Assembly: GCF_030269305.1 (NCBI RefSeq)
Contig: NZ_BSTC01000011.1
Span: forward strand, 182,860-246,859
Direction: 5' to 3'
DNA length: 64,000 nt
DNA from: Kineosporia sp. NBRC 101731
GTDB lineage: Bacteria > Actinomycetota > Actinomycetes > Actinomycetales > Kineosporiaceae
The notes beneath the pieces are model-generated. The model ran no database searches and was not told the DNA's origin. It worked only from the letters and a program-made list of their open reading frames with translations. Numbering within the stretch: the first letter of the stretch is position 1; each line of letters opens with the position of its first letter. Position numbers and translations under genes: made by a program. Shown here piece after piece: positions 1 to 9,045 of the stretch.

Positions 1-177
1 CTCAGGAGGATGGAAAGGGCTCATTGGGCCACTCGGTGGCTGAACCTGACCGCCGAGCAGAAGACTTCACAGATCAACGCGGACAGCCTCCAGGCCTTCG
101 TTGATGGCCCTCTAGAGCGCGCCTGCATCCGCTGGGCCGCCGAGGACAGCGAGCCGGGTTCACGGTGGAGGCCCTGA
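1..177 (+). CDS. Hypothetical protein, 3' end (left-truncated by the window)
   Basis: Frame 1 is open from the first base to a TGA at 175-177. Third positions are GC-rich, as expected for coding DNA here. An ATG at 10 follows an AGGAGG string directly, too close to act as a ribosome site for it, so the gene more likely begins upstream of the window. The 55 residues after the ATG are mixed polar/hydrophobic with several Trp (TRWLNLTAEQ near the start). No domain is recognised. It could also be an out-of-frame remnant. Confidence 0.4.
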   Translation, partial: LRRMERAHWATRWLNLTAEQKTSQINADSLQAFVDGPLERACIRWAAEDSEPGSRWRP

Positions 178-676
178 CTCGAACCTAACAGCGACGAGGC
201 CCATAGATCTGGTGCACAGCGTTCAGCCGGCCAGCGAACGGTCCGAACCATCGAGCATGGATAGCGACACTAAACCCACGAACTGCGACGTGGCGGAGAC
301 CGCTGCTCAACTCTCGGCCTCAACCCATGAAAAGCTGCTCTGGCCGGCTCGCGTACAGATGGCCCTTAGCATCATGCATAACACGTCCGAGTGCACGAGG
401 GCCTTGAGCAGCCGGTGTGCCATGTGCCCCTGGCGCGAGAGCAACCTTGCCGCACCCATCGACTGACCCGGGCATAGCTGCGAGGGTGCCCTGGCGCCCC
501 GCTGGGACGCGTGTCCCGTACCGTGCCGCGGGGGCAGATGATGCGGGCTGGTGGGTGTGACCGAGGTGTTGGGCCCGCCGCACGTACATCGTTTAGCTGA
601 GACAGCTACTCACGCGTTCGGCCTTGCCTGCGGGGGTTCCCCCCTGTGGTGACGGCGCGGCGCCTATCGTCCAGAT
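178..676. other. No supported gene
   Basis: Open frames here on both strands lack GC-rich third positions, a ribosome site or recognisable residues. A + strand frame at 212-466 gives a Ser/Thr-rich sequence of no known kind. The stretch looks non-coding or decayed. No clear tRNA, repeat or terminator was seen. Confidence 0.4.
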
Positions 677-976
677 ATGGGTGACGTACTGGACTTTGTG
701 GAGCTGACTCGGGGCTGCCCGCCGTTCGCTATCTCGCTTCCTGCCTCCGGCCCTCCCTTGCTCGCGGTGGGGACAGAGTCGGGCCTGCGCGAGATGCCCA
801 TCAGCGACCCAATCCGGCAACTCCTGGACTCCCTGGACGACGTAACCACCGTCAGGGACGCCATGAGCCAGCTGGGCGTCCTCGTGGCCGCAGAGCTGCG
901 GGCCACGCAGGTTGCCGGACGCCGGGCCCGGCTGGGCCCAGCCAATGCGAGTCTGCCGCTGTCTAACGTCAGCTGA
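677..976 (+). CDS. Hypothetical phage protein
   Basis: A 99-residue open frame starting at ATG 677 with codon use typical of the window. The middle is predicted helical (PIRQLLDSLDDVTTVRDAM), the ends are low complexity. No cysteine motif, signal peptide or membrane segment. It is followed by a convincing hairpin terminator at 1075-1100, which separates it from the tail-fibre operon. The function is not recognised. Confidence 0.5.
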   Translation: MGDVLDFVELTRGCPPFAISLPASGPPLLAVGTESGLREMPISDPIRQLLDSLDDVTTVRDAMSQLGVLVAAELRATQVAGRRARLGPANASLPLSNVS

Positions 977-1074
977 CCCCGGGTGGCCCCGGCCGTATCC
1001 CTCCATCGGCCGGGCCACCAACCGAATGGACTTCGGCCCGGTCGAGAGCCATCCTGGGTGAGCCTTGCGAGCAG

Positions 1075-1100
1075 AGCCCCGGCCTGATGGTCGGGGCTTT
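1075..1100 (+). terminator. Rho-independent-type terminator upstream of the tail-fibre operon
   Basis: Arms AGCCCCGGCC (1075-1084) and GGTCGGGGCT (1089-1098) pair over 10 bp with one G-T pair, a TGAT loop and a short T run. It lies between the 677-976 gene and the promoter at 1139. Confidence 0.7.
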
Positions 1101-1138
1101 CGCATGTCCGGGGAGCGGACCAGCAGCCCCGCATACGC

Positions 1139-1163
1139 GATACTGGGACCGGGGTTGGGGCCG
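1139..1163 (+). promoter_or_regulatory. Phage late promoter, copy 1 (GATACT, 6 nt, GGGGTTGGGGCCG)
   Basis: GATACT (1139-1144), 6 nt, then GGGGTTGGGGCCG (1151-1163). The same layout is found before the genes at 10706, 19654, 21563 and 29865. The spacing puts the G-run at the expected transcription start. It is followed by a small hairpin and GGAG before the GTG start at 1184. Confidence 0.7.
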
Positions 1164-1183
1164 GTGGTCCCCGGAGCGCACGC

Positions 1184-4100
1184 GTGCCCTACACCCCGTA
1201 CTACCCGACGTGGCGGGACCTCCCCAACCAGACCACACCCCTGATCGCCGCGGCCCTGAACCACATGGACGCCGGGATCGCGGCAGCCATGACCGCCGCC
1301 GAATCCGGCACGGGTGGAGCAGGCGGCGGATACACCGTCGTCCCCGGGCTCGCCCTGAACGGGACCGCCGCGACCCCGACCGATGACGCCCTGGCGATCC
1401 AGGCCGCGCTCGAGCTCGTCGAGGACGGCGAGACCGGCGGGCACCTGTACGTGACAGGCCCGGCCGGCGCGACAGGGTTCCTCGACTCGACGATCACGAT
1501 CTCGGCGTCCGGGACGACCCTCGAGTTCGACCCGGCCATCCAGTGGCTTCACGGCCCGAACTACCGCCTGCGCCCGTGGGGTGTCATCCCGGAGACCCCG
1601 ACGGCGAACCCGGCGAAGCCCGCTCTGGTGCAGGACGCCGACGCGGGAGACACCGTCCTGTACGTCGACCAGATTCCCTCCGACTGGGTCGCGGGCATCT
1701 ACGTCGGTATCCGGGGGAAGCGGACCGCGTCAGGGTCGGTCCCGGACTCTGAGATCCACCACAGCTACGTGACGGCGATCAACACGACCGCGAAGACAAT
1801 CACTCTCGCGGACCCGCTCCCGAAGGAATACTTGGTCACCTGGGACACCACGTGGAGCAACAAAAAGTCTCAGGTCACGAAGGTCATTCAGGCGCGCCTC
1901 ACCGGGACCCCAGAGATCGGCGACACCGTCCTCGAGATCGAGGACACCAGCATCTTCGCGAAGAACGATTGCCTGCAGATCCTCGACGACGTCCACACTC
2001 TCGACGACGACGGCACCCCTAGGACAGGGAACTTCGCGCACAAGGAAACGAACGTCATCGTCGAAATCGTCGACGGGACAACACTGAAGCTCGCCGCACC
2101 CCTGCAGCACAACTATGTGCCGGGGGAGGCGGGGCGCGTGCAGAAACTCGACGTCCTGCGCGATGTCCAGGTCCGCGGTCTGCGCCTGAAAGCGAAAGCG
2201 CAGATGGTCGACGGATCTCACGCAATCGAGGTCAGGTACGCCCTCAACACGCACATCATCGACACGCACATCGAGGGCACCGGCGAGGGCGGCGTGTCCT
2301 GGTCGGGCCACGCGATCCGGCTCACCGACAGCCTGTTCTGCTCGGCGCAGCGGGGCCGGATCGCGAACCCTTCCCTGGTCGTGGCCGGCCGCGGGTATGG
2401 CGTCAGTTTCTACGGGTCGACGTCGTGCTGGGTGCAGGACTTCGCGATCTCTGGCTGCCGACACTCTGTGCTCTGGTTCAACGGGTCTGCCGTGTGTGAG
2501 GCCCGCGGTGTCATCTCGACCGACGCGCGGATCAGTGACTTCGACTGGCACGGCGCCGACGAGCAGCGCAACCGGACCATCGGGTGCACAGCCCGCGGCG
2601 GAACCCGGCGCACCGAAGACAGCTCGAACCGGTCGGCGTGGAAGTGGGGCAACCCATCCCAGCGTCCCGGGCCGCGCGCGAACCAGGCCATCGACTGCCT
2701 CGTCGAGAACTACCACGGCACTGCGGTCGACATGCTTCCCGATGGCGCCGACAACCTGTGGCAGGGCATTGTCCGCGGCGCCCGCGTCGGTATCAAGGTC
2801 GCGCCGAACCCGCAGAACAACACGATCACGCAGGCCGGTTTCACCGTCCGCGATTCAGAGTTCTACGACGTCATCGCGCCCCTGGAACTTCAGGGCGGCC
2901 CGAACACCGTCATCTCCGACTTCACCCTCGACACCGTGCGGTTCGAGCGGTGCGGGCCCCTTCAACTCGTCAACGTGACCCGCCCACGCCTGACCCGGGT
3001 AACCGTCCGGGAGCCTGCCGACAGCGGCTGGCAGATCATGGCGTGGGGGTGCGCGGGCATCCAGATCCACGACTGTGACCTGTCCGGCGCCGGGAAAGGC
3101 ATAGCGCTCACCGGGTCCCCGGACGCCCGCGTCACCGGGAACATCCTCCACGACCTGACCGGCGCGGTCTGGCACGACGGCGGCGGGAACACCGGCGCCC
3201 TGTTCCGCTCCAACGAGATCCACCCCGGGACCGGCACATACACGCGGACCGGCACAGCCAGCACGAGCATCACGCAGCAGGCCATGACCGACGGCGGCAC
3301 CGAGAGCATCGGCACGGCACGGACCGGGACCACGTACGTCGACCCCGAGGACAGTATCGGCAGCGACGGTTCCACGCCCCCCGGCACCGGCGGTGGTGGC
3401 ACCCCGGGAACACCGGGCGTCATGCCGTTGATCGGCCGGTCCGGGAAGGCGTGGAACTCGGGCGTTGCCCGCTGGGACTCTGGGACACCGAACTCCAACA
3501 TCGCCCTCGCGAACGAATTCGGGAACTGGCGCGGCCGGCCCGTGGACGGGTTCCTGCACTTCCCGCCCCGGCAGACGTGGGCGGACATTCACGCGATCCC
3601 ATCCGGGTGGGCGGCCTGGCCCGGGTACATCATCAATTCGCTTCCCCCTCAGCCCGAGACGGAAGGCGGCGGATCGAACGCGGCGACCGCGGCCGGGACC
3701 AACAACGCCCGCTGGACCGCGTACGGGACAGCCCTGGATGCGGCCGGCCTGAACACGAACCGGTACGTGATCCGGTGCGGGTGGGAATGCAACGGGTACT
3801 GGTTCAAATGGAGCTGGGGTGATGAGTCCGGCGCGCAGACCCCGCAGAACAGCGTCGCGTCGTACCAGCAGGCCATCCAGAACGTGTCCACGTCCACGAA
3901 GTCCACGGCCCCGAACATCCTCATCGACGTGTGCCTCAACCGCGGCAGCAAGCGGGCCGGGGTCACGTGGCAGCAGGTCATGGACCCGATGCTCCCGTAC
4001 ATCGACATCATCAGCCTTGACCACTACGACTGGTACCCCGGGCAGACCAGCTTGTCGCTGTGGAACTCCGCGCGGGGCCAGCAGCCAGGTTTCGCGGACC

Positions 4101-4381
4101 TGCGGACCTATCTCGCGGCGAACGGGAAGAAGCTCGGCGTCCCCGAGTGGGCGCTCATCAACGCTTCTGGCGGCGCCGCGGGCAACGGCGGCGGTGACAA
4201 CCCGTATTTCATCGAGAAGATGCACGACGAGTTCGCGCAGCTCGCCGCGGACGGCCTCCTCGCCTATGAGGGCTACTACGAGGAAGCCGGCGGTCCGCCG
4301 ACCTTGCAGCACCGCATGATGACGGGCCAGTACCCGGCCGCGGCCGGCGCGTACCAGTCCGCGGGTCGGTGGGGTTCCTGA
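1184..4381 (+). CDS. Tail-fibre/receptor-binding protein with beta-helix and GH26-like glycoside hydrolase domain
   Basis: A 1065-residue virion protein. The N-terminus resembles tail-associated pectate-lyase-like proteins (TDDALAIQAALE near residue 65). The middle, to about residue 700, has the short beta-strand rhythm of a right-handed parallel beta-helix. A Gly/Thr/Pro linker near residue 735 leads to a C-terminal domain that looks like family 26 glycoside hydrolases: RCGWECNG gives the likely acid/base Glu (about 868) and GVPEWAL the likely nucleophile Glu (about 988), with SLDHYDWYPG between. It probably binds and degrades a surface glycan during adsorption. The GTG start at 1184 is chosen by GGAG at 1172-1175. 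It overlaps the next gene by 1 base (TGATG). Confidence 0.8.
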   Translation: MPYTPYYPTWRDLPNQTTPLIAAALNHMDAGIAAAMTAAESGTGGAGGGYTVVPGLALNGTAATPTDDALAIQAALELVEDGETGGHLYVTGPAGATGFLDSTITISASGTTLEFDPAIQWLHGPNYRLRPWGVIPETPTANPAKPALVQDADAGDTVLYVDQIPSDWVAGIYVGIRGKRTASGSVPDSEIHHSYVTAINTTAKTITLADPLPKEYLVTWDTTWSNKKSQVTKVIQARLTGTPEIGDTVLEIEDTSIFAKNDCLQILDDVHTLDDDGTPRTGNFAHKETNVIVEIVDGTTLKLAAPLQHNYVPGEAGRVQKLDVLRDVQVRGLRLKAKAQMVDGSHAIEVRYALNTHIIDTHIEGTGEGGVSWSGHAIRLTDSLFCSAQRGRIANPSLVVAGRGYGVSFYGSTSCWVQDFAISGCRHSVLWFNGSAVCEARGVISTDARISDFDWHGADEQRNRTIGCTARGGTRRTEDSSNRSAWKWGNPSQRPGPRANQAIDCLVENYHGTAVDMLPDGADNLWQGIVRGARVGIKVAPNPQNNTITQAGFTVRDSEFYDVIAPLELQGGPNTVISDFTLDTVRFERCGPLQLVNVTRPRLTRVTVREPADSGWQIMAWGCAGIQIHDCDLSGAGKGIALTGSPDARVTGNILHDLTGAVWHDGGGNTGALFRSNEIHPGTGTYTRTGTASTSITQQAMTDGGTESIGTARTGTTYVDPEDSIGSDGSTPPGTGGGGTPGTPGVMPLIGRSGKAWNSGVARWDSGTPNSNIALANEFGNWRGRPVDGFLHFPPRQTWADIHAIPSGWAAWPGYIINSLPPQPETEGGGSNAATAAGTNNARWTAYGTALDAAGLNTNRYVIRCGWECNGYWFKWSWGDESGAQTPQNSVASYQQAIQNVSTSTKSTAPNILIDVCLNRGSKRAGVTWQQVMDPMLPYIDIISLDHYDWYPGQTSLSLWNSARGQQPGFADLRTYLAANGKKLGVPEWALINASGGAAGNGGGDNPYFIEKMHDEFAQLAADGLLAYEGYYEEAGGPPTLQHRMMTGQYPAAAGAYQSAGRWGS

Positions 4382-7353
4382 TGGCCCGCCGCATCTTCTG
4401 GCCCGGCCGCGACTCGCTCACCCTGGACTGGTTCGGGACTCCCGTCGCGCAGTCCAGGGTCCGCATCTGGACCGCGGCGCACGGCGGCACCCAGATCACG
4501 GACCTGCGGTACGTCAACGCGGACGGCACCCTCGCCGGCGTCGTGCCGGGCGGCGTCCTGGTCTCCGACTCTGACGGCCTGATCCCGGCGTTCGCCGGCC
4601 CTGACGGCGGTAAGGGGACTGTGTGGGGCGACCACGGCCCGGCCGGAACACGCCTGGCCCTGGCCGCCGAATCCAGCAGCAGCGGGGGCGGGGGACCCGT
4701 CACCCCCGGGTCTGTCGCTGTCACGGACCTCGCGTTCGATCCGGCCACCCAGGTAGAGCTCGACGCTGAGACCGCGGCCCGGGCCGCCGCTGACGTCGCT
4801 GCCGCCGTGGCCGTCACCACACAGATCACCAGCCAGCTCGCTTCCCGAGCTCCAGCTCTGCACGCGGTCCAGCACGCGGCGGGTGGCACTGACCCGGTCA
4901 CTCTTACACAGGCGCAGATCACGGGCCTCGTCGCTGCCCTGGGCGGGAAGGCTGACCTGATCGCCGGGGTCGTCCCGTCCGCGCAGCTCCCGGCGCTGGC
5001 GATCACCGACGTGACTCCGGTGGCCAGCCAGGCAGCGATGCTCGCGCTCACCGCGCAGCGTGGCGACGTCGCGGTCCGCACGGACACCCTTCGCACATAC
5101 ATCCTCTCGACCAATAGTCCCGGGACGCTGGCGGACTGGCTCGAGGTGACCGCCGTCGGCGTCGTCACGTCGGTCGCGGGAAAGACCGGCGTCGTGCAGC
5201 TCACCGCTGCCGACATCACTGCCGGCGTCTTCGCGCCCGACCGGCTCCCGATCGGCACAGGAGTCGGGACTGTCGCATCCGGGGCTGACCCCAGATTTGC
5301 GGCCCTTGCTGACGCCGGCGTCGCGCTTGACGGGCGCGTCGATGTTCTCGAGGCGCAGGCCCTCGACTTCGAGGCACGGATTACGGCGCTCGAGGACGGC
5401 CCGCCCACCCCGACTGTCGCCGTCCCGGGCGCACCCACCGGCGTGACCGCCGCGGCCGGTGTCCGGCAGGCTGGCGTCTCGTTCACTCCGCCCACGGACA
5501 ACGGGGGCGCCGCGATCGCGTCGTACCGGGTCCGTGCCAGCACCGGGCAGACCGCGACCGGCTCGTCATCGCCGATCCTCGTGACCGGCCTCACCGCCGA
5601 CGTCGCGGTCACATTCACTGTCGCCGCGACCAACTCGGCGGGGGAGGGCCCGCAGTCAGCGCCCAGCTCCCCGGTGACACCGATCGCACCGCCCAACCCG
5701 GCCGGGGCCCCCGAGTACGTGCATGCTCTCGGGACAGGGTCATTCAACGCCCCGGCCCTGGCCGTCACGATCACGACGACGCAGGCCGCAGCAGCAGGCA
5801 ACAGCATCATCCTGGCCACGGTCTGCAACGGGAACCCGGGCACCGTCACGATCTCCGACAGCTCCGCGAACGTGTACCGCGCGGACGGCGCCCCCGTCTC
5901 CAACGGGACCGCGTCGACGGTCATGCTGCACAGTTCACTCCTCGCGAACGCACTCCCGGCTGGGTCGACGATCACGTTGACGTTCGCGACCGAACGGAAC
6001 CTGGCGAGCATCCAGGCCCACGAGTTCACGGGCCTCCCATCATCTGCGATCGACGGGATCGCCGTAGGGACAGCGAACGCCGCGACTGCTCTCGTCACGG
6101 GCCCCCTGTCCACGACGTACGACGGGGACCTCCTGTTCGCGGCGTGGGCCATGGCTGCCGGTGACGCCCTCCCCGCGTTCGAGGCGGGCACCGGGTGGAC
6201 GGCGGCGGGCGTATCTCGCGCAGTCGGCTCAAGTTCGCGGGTCCTGTACACGCAGTGGCGGACCCTCACGAACGCAGGTACCGTCACCCCGGCGGCGCAG
6301 GTGGACTCAGCGAAGAACTATGCGGGCGTTTGTATTGCGCTGCCGCCGGTCGACACGAGCGGCCAGGTCGGTTCTGGTGCGACGGGGACGTACTCGGACC
6401 TGCAGTCGCTTCAGGCAGCCGGGTCGGTCGCCATTCAGGGCGACGTCGTGACCTTGGCCCCGAACGCGACGTTCACGGGGAAGCTCAAGTTCTCGGGGCT
6501 CCGTGGCACGGCTGCGCACCCGATCCTCATTGAGGGGCCCCGGTCCGCGGTCGTTGACAACGCCAACACCAGCTCGGGTTACGTCCTTCACCTGGATGAC
6601 TGCCAGTGGGTGACTGTCCGCGGTTTCACACTCCGCAACGGACAGAAAGGCATCATCGTCGACCGTGGCATCAACTGCGTCCTCGAAGATCTTGACGTCG
6701 GGAGTATGGGGCAGGAAGGCATTCATCTCCGCAACGAGACGAGCTATTCGACGGTCCGCGGTTGCACGGTCCACGACACGGGCCTGGTGAGCGCGAGCTT
6801 CGGTGAGGGCTTGTACTGCGGGACCGCACAGAGCAACTGGGATGCTGACCAGCGTGTCCCGGCAGCGATGAAGGGGTTCCCTGATCACTCCGACTACAAC
6901 GTGTTCGAGAACAACACGATCAGCAATTGCACCGCGGAATGCGTGGATATCAAGGAAGGCACGTACGGCGGTGTCCTGCGCAACAACGTGTTCGACGGGA
7001 CTTTGATCCAGGGAGCTAACAGCGCGGACTCGTGGGTCGATGTGAAGGGCGAGTCGTGGACGATCGAAGGGAACACTGGCTCAACGATCATGACTGATGG
7101 GTTCCAGGCCCACGAGATCTCCTTCAATGCCACCTACCTGTCGCCGTACGTGGACGGACTCGGCATCGCGCACCCCGGGATCAAATCGGGGTCCAGCAAC
7201 GTGTTCGATGCGAACACCGCGCACTGCGCGCCCGCTACCGGGTACGGGTTCTGGATGATGCCTGGCACGAACGGAAACCAGATCTACACGAACAACGTGG
7301 TCACTGGAGCGCCAGCGGGAGTTGCGAACATCCCGACGACCGTGAAGCCGTAG
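4381..7353 (+). CDS. Second tail-fibre protein: N-terminal virion domain, FN3 domain, C-terminal beta-helix
   Basis: About 990 residues. Start ATG 4381 overlaps the stop of the first fibre gene. Segments typical of actinophage fibres are visible: HAVQHAAGGTDPVTLTQAQI near residue 160 and TSVAGKTGVVQLTAADI near residue 265. A fibronectin type III domain lies at about 340-435 (begins PTGVTAAAGV, contains YRVRASTG). A second beta-sandwich-like segment runs to about 650. From about 665 to the end, repeated short strands (RGFTLRNGQKGI, FENNTISNCTAECVDI, LRNNVFDG) form a right-handed beta-helix of the pectate-lyase-like type. Likely role: host recognition, perhaps polysaccharide binding or cleavage; no catalytic residues are assigned. 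Confidence 0.8.
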   Translation: MARRIFWPGRDSLTLDWFGTPVAQSRVRIWTAAHGGTQITDLRYVNADGTLAGVVPGGVLVSDSDGLIPAFAGPDGGKGTVWGDHGPAGTRLALAAESSSSGGGGPVTPGSVAVTDLAFDPATQVELDAETAARAAADVAAAVAVTTQITSQLASRAPALHAVQHAAGGTDPVTLTQAQITGLVAALGGKADLIAGVVPSAQLPALAITDVTPVASQAAMLALTAQRGDVAVRTDTLRTYILSTNSPGTLADWLEVTAVGVVTSVAGKTGVVQLTAADITAGVFAPDRLPIGTGVGTVASGADPRFAALADAGVALDGRVDVLEAQALDFEARITALEDGPPTPTVAVPGAPTGVTAAAGVRQAGVSFTPPTDNGGAAIASYRVRASTGQTATGSSSPILVTGLTADVAVTFTVAATNSAGEGPQSAPSSPVTPIAPPNPAGAPEYVHALGTGSFNAPALAVTITTTQAAAAGNSIILATVCNGNPGTVTISDSSANVYRADGAPVSNGTASTVMLHSSLLANALPAGSTITLTFATERNLASIQAHEFTGLPSSAIDGIAVGTANAATALVTGPLSTTYDGDLLFAAWAMAAGDALPAFEAGTGWTAAGVSRAVGSSSRVLYTQWRTLTNAGTVTPAAQVDSAKNYAGVCIALPPVDTSGQVGSGATGTYSDLQSLQAAGSVAIQGDVVTLAPNATFTGKLKFSGLRGTAAHPILIEGPRSAVVDNANTSSGYVLHLDDCQWVTVRGFTLRNGQKGIIVDRGINCVLEDLDVGSMGQEGIHLRNETSYSTVRGCTVHDTGLVSASFGEGLYCGTAQSNWDADQRVPAAMKGFPDHSDYNVFENNTISNCTAECVDIKEGTYGGVLRNNVFDGTLIQGANSADSWVDVKGESWTIEGNTGSTIMTDGFQAHEISFNATYLSPYVDGLGIAHPGIKSGSSNVFDANTAHCAPATGYGFWMMPGTNGNQIYTNNVVTGAPAGVANIPTTVKP

Positions 7354-7386
7354 CGAGCTCGGTAGCAGGATTCGCCGTTCGCGAGC

Positions 7387-7392
7387 TAGCCT
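7387..7392 (+). promoter_or_regulatory. Possible phage promoter (TAGCCT) for the accessory operon
   Basis: TAGCCT followed by 6 nt and a G matches the TAnnCT spacing of the five strong phage promoters, but the GGGGTTGGGGCCG element is absent. It lies downstream of the fibre stop and about 190 nt upstream of the next gene. Confidence 0.4.
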
Positions 7393-7423
7393 GTCCATGC
7401 AGGTGATGTCGGTCGAGGAAGGG

Positions 7424-7460
7424 CCCGCCCCATGTACCGGAGGGGGCGGGTTCCTCCTTT
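7424..7460 (+). terminator. Terminator or attenuator hairpin with T-rich tail
   Basis: CCCGCCCC (7424-7431) pairs with GGGGCGGG (7443-7450), 11-nt loop, followed by TTCCTCCTTTGTT. It can end the fibre transcript, or attenuate a transcript started at 7387. Confidence 0.6.
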
Positions 7461-7579
7461 GTTCGGGTCGATCGGCCACAACCTCACCCCGTACATCGTT
7501 CGGCTGGACGAGACGGTACGCCGTTCAGAGGCCGCCGATTCCTGAGATGATGCTCTTCACAGGCCATCTGGGGGTTGGA

Positions 7580-7858
7580 ATGACGCAGGAAGAACTACAG
7601 GATGCTCTCCTCGGCCTCTTCGCCTACGACACTGGATCGCGGGACTCCGGCATCCACGATGAGGCTCTACGCCAGCGCGTCATCGGCCAGTTGTCCGGCG
7701 ACGAGCGCGGCGAGCACGAACTGATCGCACGCAGGCCCATCAGTCGCGTCATCCGCGAAAGCTTCCTCACCGAGGAGGCGCTCGACCAGGGATACGGTAT
7801 TGAGGACGTGCACGGGTTTCTGTGCTGGCTCAGCAGCGAGATGGGATTCGACCTGTGA
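7580..7858 (+). CDS. Hypothetical accessory phage protein
   Basis: 92 residues from ATG 7580. The same frame stays open upstream, but that part has Gly/Pro/Ser-rich, non-coding-like sequence. The protein is acidic and mainly helical (TQEELQDALLGLFAYDTG at the start, EDVHGFLCWLSSEMGFDL at the end). No known motif. It is the first of four genes coupled by overlapping stop/start codons, ending with the nucleotidyltransferase at 8140, so it probably acts in the same context. Confidence 0.65.
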   Translation: MTQEELQDALLGLFAYDTGSRDSGIHDEALRQRVIGQLSGDERGEHELIARRPISRVIRESFLTEEALDQGYGIEDVHGFLCWLSSEMGFDL

Positions 7859-7986
7859 CCGACGTGGCAGTCTTCGCCGGATTCGGCATGCTGGTCCTCG
7901 GATTCACTCTGCTCATCGTGGCTTTCTGGCGGTCAATGAAGCAGGACTTCGACCGCCTGGAGAGCAAGGTGGACCGACATGGCTGA
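7855..7986 (+). CDS. Small single-pass membrane protein
   Basis: 43 residues, GTG start at 7855 overlapping the previous stop (GTGA). The hydrophobic segment VAVFAGFGMLVLGFTLLIVA (residues 4-23) can span the membrane. It is followed by a basic and acidic tail (RSMKQDFDRLESKVDRHG) with coiled-coil character. The length, overlap and codon use argue that it is real although very short. Function unknown; a small phage membrane protein of this kind could anchor a partner at the membrane. Confidence 0.65.
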   Translation: MTDVAVFAGFGMLVLGFTLLIVAFWRSMKQDFDRLESKVDRHG

Positions 7987-8143
7987 CCGCGAAGAGTCGA
8001 TCATGGACGGTGACCTGACACCGATCCTTCAGGAAGCAACTGCACTGCACGAGATGTTCCTGACGATGGTCAAGGCAGGATTCACTGAAATCCAGGCCTG
8101 CCGCATCATCGGAACCATGCTGGCATCAGGGGGTGCCGCGTGA
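7979..8143 (+). CDS. Small hypothetical helical protein
   Basis: 54 residues from ATG 7979, overlapping its upstream neighbour by 8 bases and the downstream gene by 4 (GTGA). The sequence MADREESIMDGDLTPILQEA begins an acidic, helical protein; later TALHEMFLTMVKAGFTEIQA resembles short proteins found beside tail or accessory genes in actinophages, but no family is assigned. Translational coupling ties it to the nucleotidyltransferase that follows. Confidence 0.6.
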   Translation: MADREESIMDGDLTPILQEATALHEMFLTMVKAGFTEIQACRIIGTMLASGGAA

Positions 8144-8826
8144 CCGCCCTGATCCTCTCTGGCGTGGTCGGTTCGACCGCCTACGGCCTGGCCCGTGAAG
8201 GCTCGGACATCGACCGCATGGGTGTGTTCGTCGCGCCGACCCTCGACGTGGCTGGGCTTGACTGGCACCCGCACCGCGAGTCACGAGCCAGCCATGACCC
8301 CGACGTCGCCATGCACGAGATCGGGAAGACGTTGCGGCTCATGCTCAAATGCAACCCGACTCTTCTGGAAATGCTCCACCTGGACGACTACGAAGTTCTC
8401 ACCGATGAGGGCCGCCGCCTGGTCGATGCCCGGTCAGCGTTCCTGTCCGAGAAGTACGTGCGGGACTCTTACGGCGGGTACGCGAAATCGCAGGCCCACA
8501 GGCTCGCCACAGAAGAACGCGGCTACTTCTCGTCGAATACGAAGAACCGGACTGCCAAGCACGGACGACACCTGCTGAGGCTCCTGAGGCAAGGCCGCGA
8601 ACTGCTCTCCACCGGCAGCCTCACCGTGCGCGTTTCGGACCCGGAAGAGTACTGGGCGTTCGACCTCATGTCTCCCGCGCAGATGCTCGACGTGTACGCC
8701 CACGAGAACGAACTGTTCGAGGCAACGAGTTCAGTCCTGCCGACCGCAGCAGACCGGGACCGCGTCTCGGCCCTTCTGGACTCGATCCGAGCGGCACACC
8801 TCGAAAGGACGACAGTCCATGCCTGA
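8140..8826 (+). CDS. Nucleotidyltransferase (YcgL-type, polymerase-beta-like fold)
   Basis: 228 residues, GTG start overlapping the previous stop. The N-terminus has SGVVGSTAYGLAREGSDIDR, the GSx(A)YG...SDxDxxG signature of minimal nucleotidyltransferases of the COG3541 kind; Asp residues of SDID bind the metal ions. The rest is helical (CNPTLLEMLHLDDYEVLT; KHGRHLLRLLRQGRELLSTG), also as in that family. Such proteins occur in many phages and are proposed to modify nucleic acid or a small molecule; the substrate here is unknown. Last gene of the 7580-8826 operon. Confidence 0.8.
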   Translation: MTALILSGVVGSTAYGLAREGSDIDRMGVFVAPTLDVAGLDWHPHRESRASHDPDVAMHEIGKTLRLMLKCNPTLLEMLHLDDYEVLTDEGRRLVDARSAFLSEKYVRDSYGGYAKSQAHRLATEERGYFSSNTKNRTAKHGRHLLRLLRQGRELLSTGSLTVRVSDPEEYWAFDLMSPAQMLDVYAHENELFEATSSVLPTAADRDRVSALLDSIRAAHLERTTVHA

Positions 8827-8862
8827 CCTGACCACAGTTGAGAGTTGAGAGGGGATGAGCTG

Positions 8863-9027
8863 ATGGGTCGGGACCGGATCGACCTGGTTCAGGCGGCCGT
8901 ACTGTTCGCGGCGATTGTGCTCGTAGTGCTGGCCTTGATTGGCGTCGCCAGGTACGGCAACTCTCCACTGTCGGTCGCTTTGCCAGCGGCGGCCGGGATC
9001 TTTGCCATCCTCAACATTCGCGAGTAG
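8863..9027 (+). CDS. Small two-helix membrane protein
   Basis: 54 residues from ATG 8863 with GAGGGG about 8 nt upstream. Two hydrophobic segments are seen: residues 8-27 (LVQAAVLFAAIVLVVLALIG) and 36-50 (SVALPAAAGIFAILN). That topology fits a small holin or an integral membrane accessory protein, but it sits far from the lysis genes at 30-34 kb, so no role is assigned. Confidence 0.6.
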   Translation: MGRDRIDLVQAAVLFAAIVLVVLALIGVARYGNSPLSVALPAAAGIFAILNIRE

Positions 9028-9031
9028 CGCC

Positions 9032-9045
9032 TACGTTTGGGACGG
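9032..9045 (+). promoter_or_regulatory. Possible phage promoter for the untranslated unit
   Basis: TACGTT (9032-9037), 6 nt, then GG. This keeps the spacing of the phage promoter family. It comes 5 nt after the stop of the small membrane gene and heads a 230-nt stretch without a gene. Confidence 0.4.

Noticed and set aside
212..466. 84-residue + strand open frame
   Set aside because: No ribosome site, random third-position use and no recognisable features.
593..1552. Long - strand open frame (319 residues) over the first kilobases
   Set aside because: It lies opposite the 677-976 gene, a terminator, a promoter and the fibre start; its sequence is Arg/Gly-rich without known motifs, as expected from a GC-rich shadow frame.
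4209..6287. 692-residue - strand open frame
   Set aside because: Antisense to two well-supported fibre genes. The Ala/Thr/Ser/Arg-rich content follows from their codon bias.
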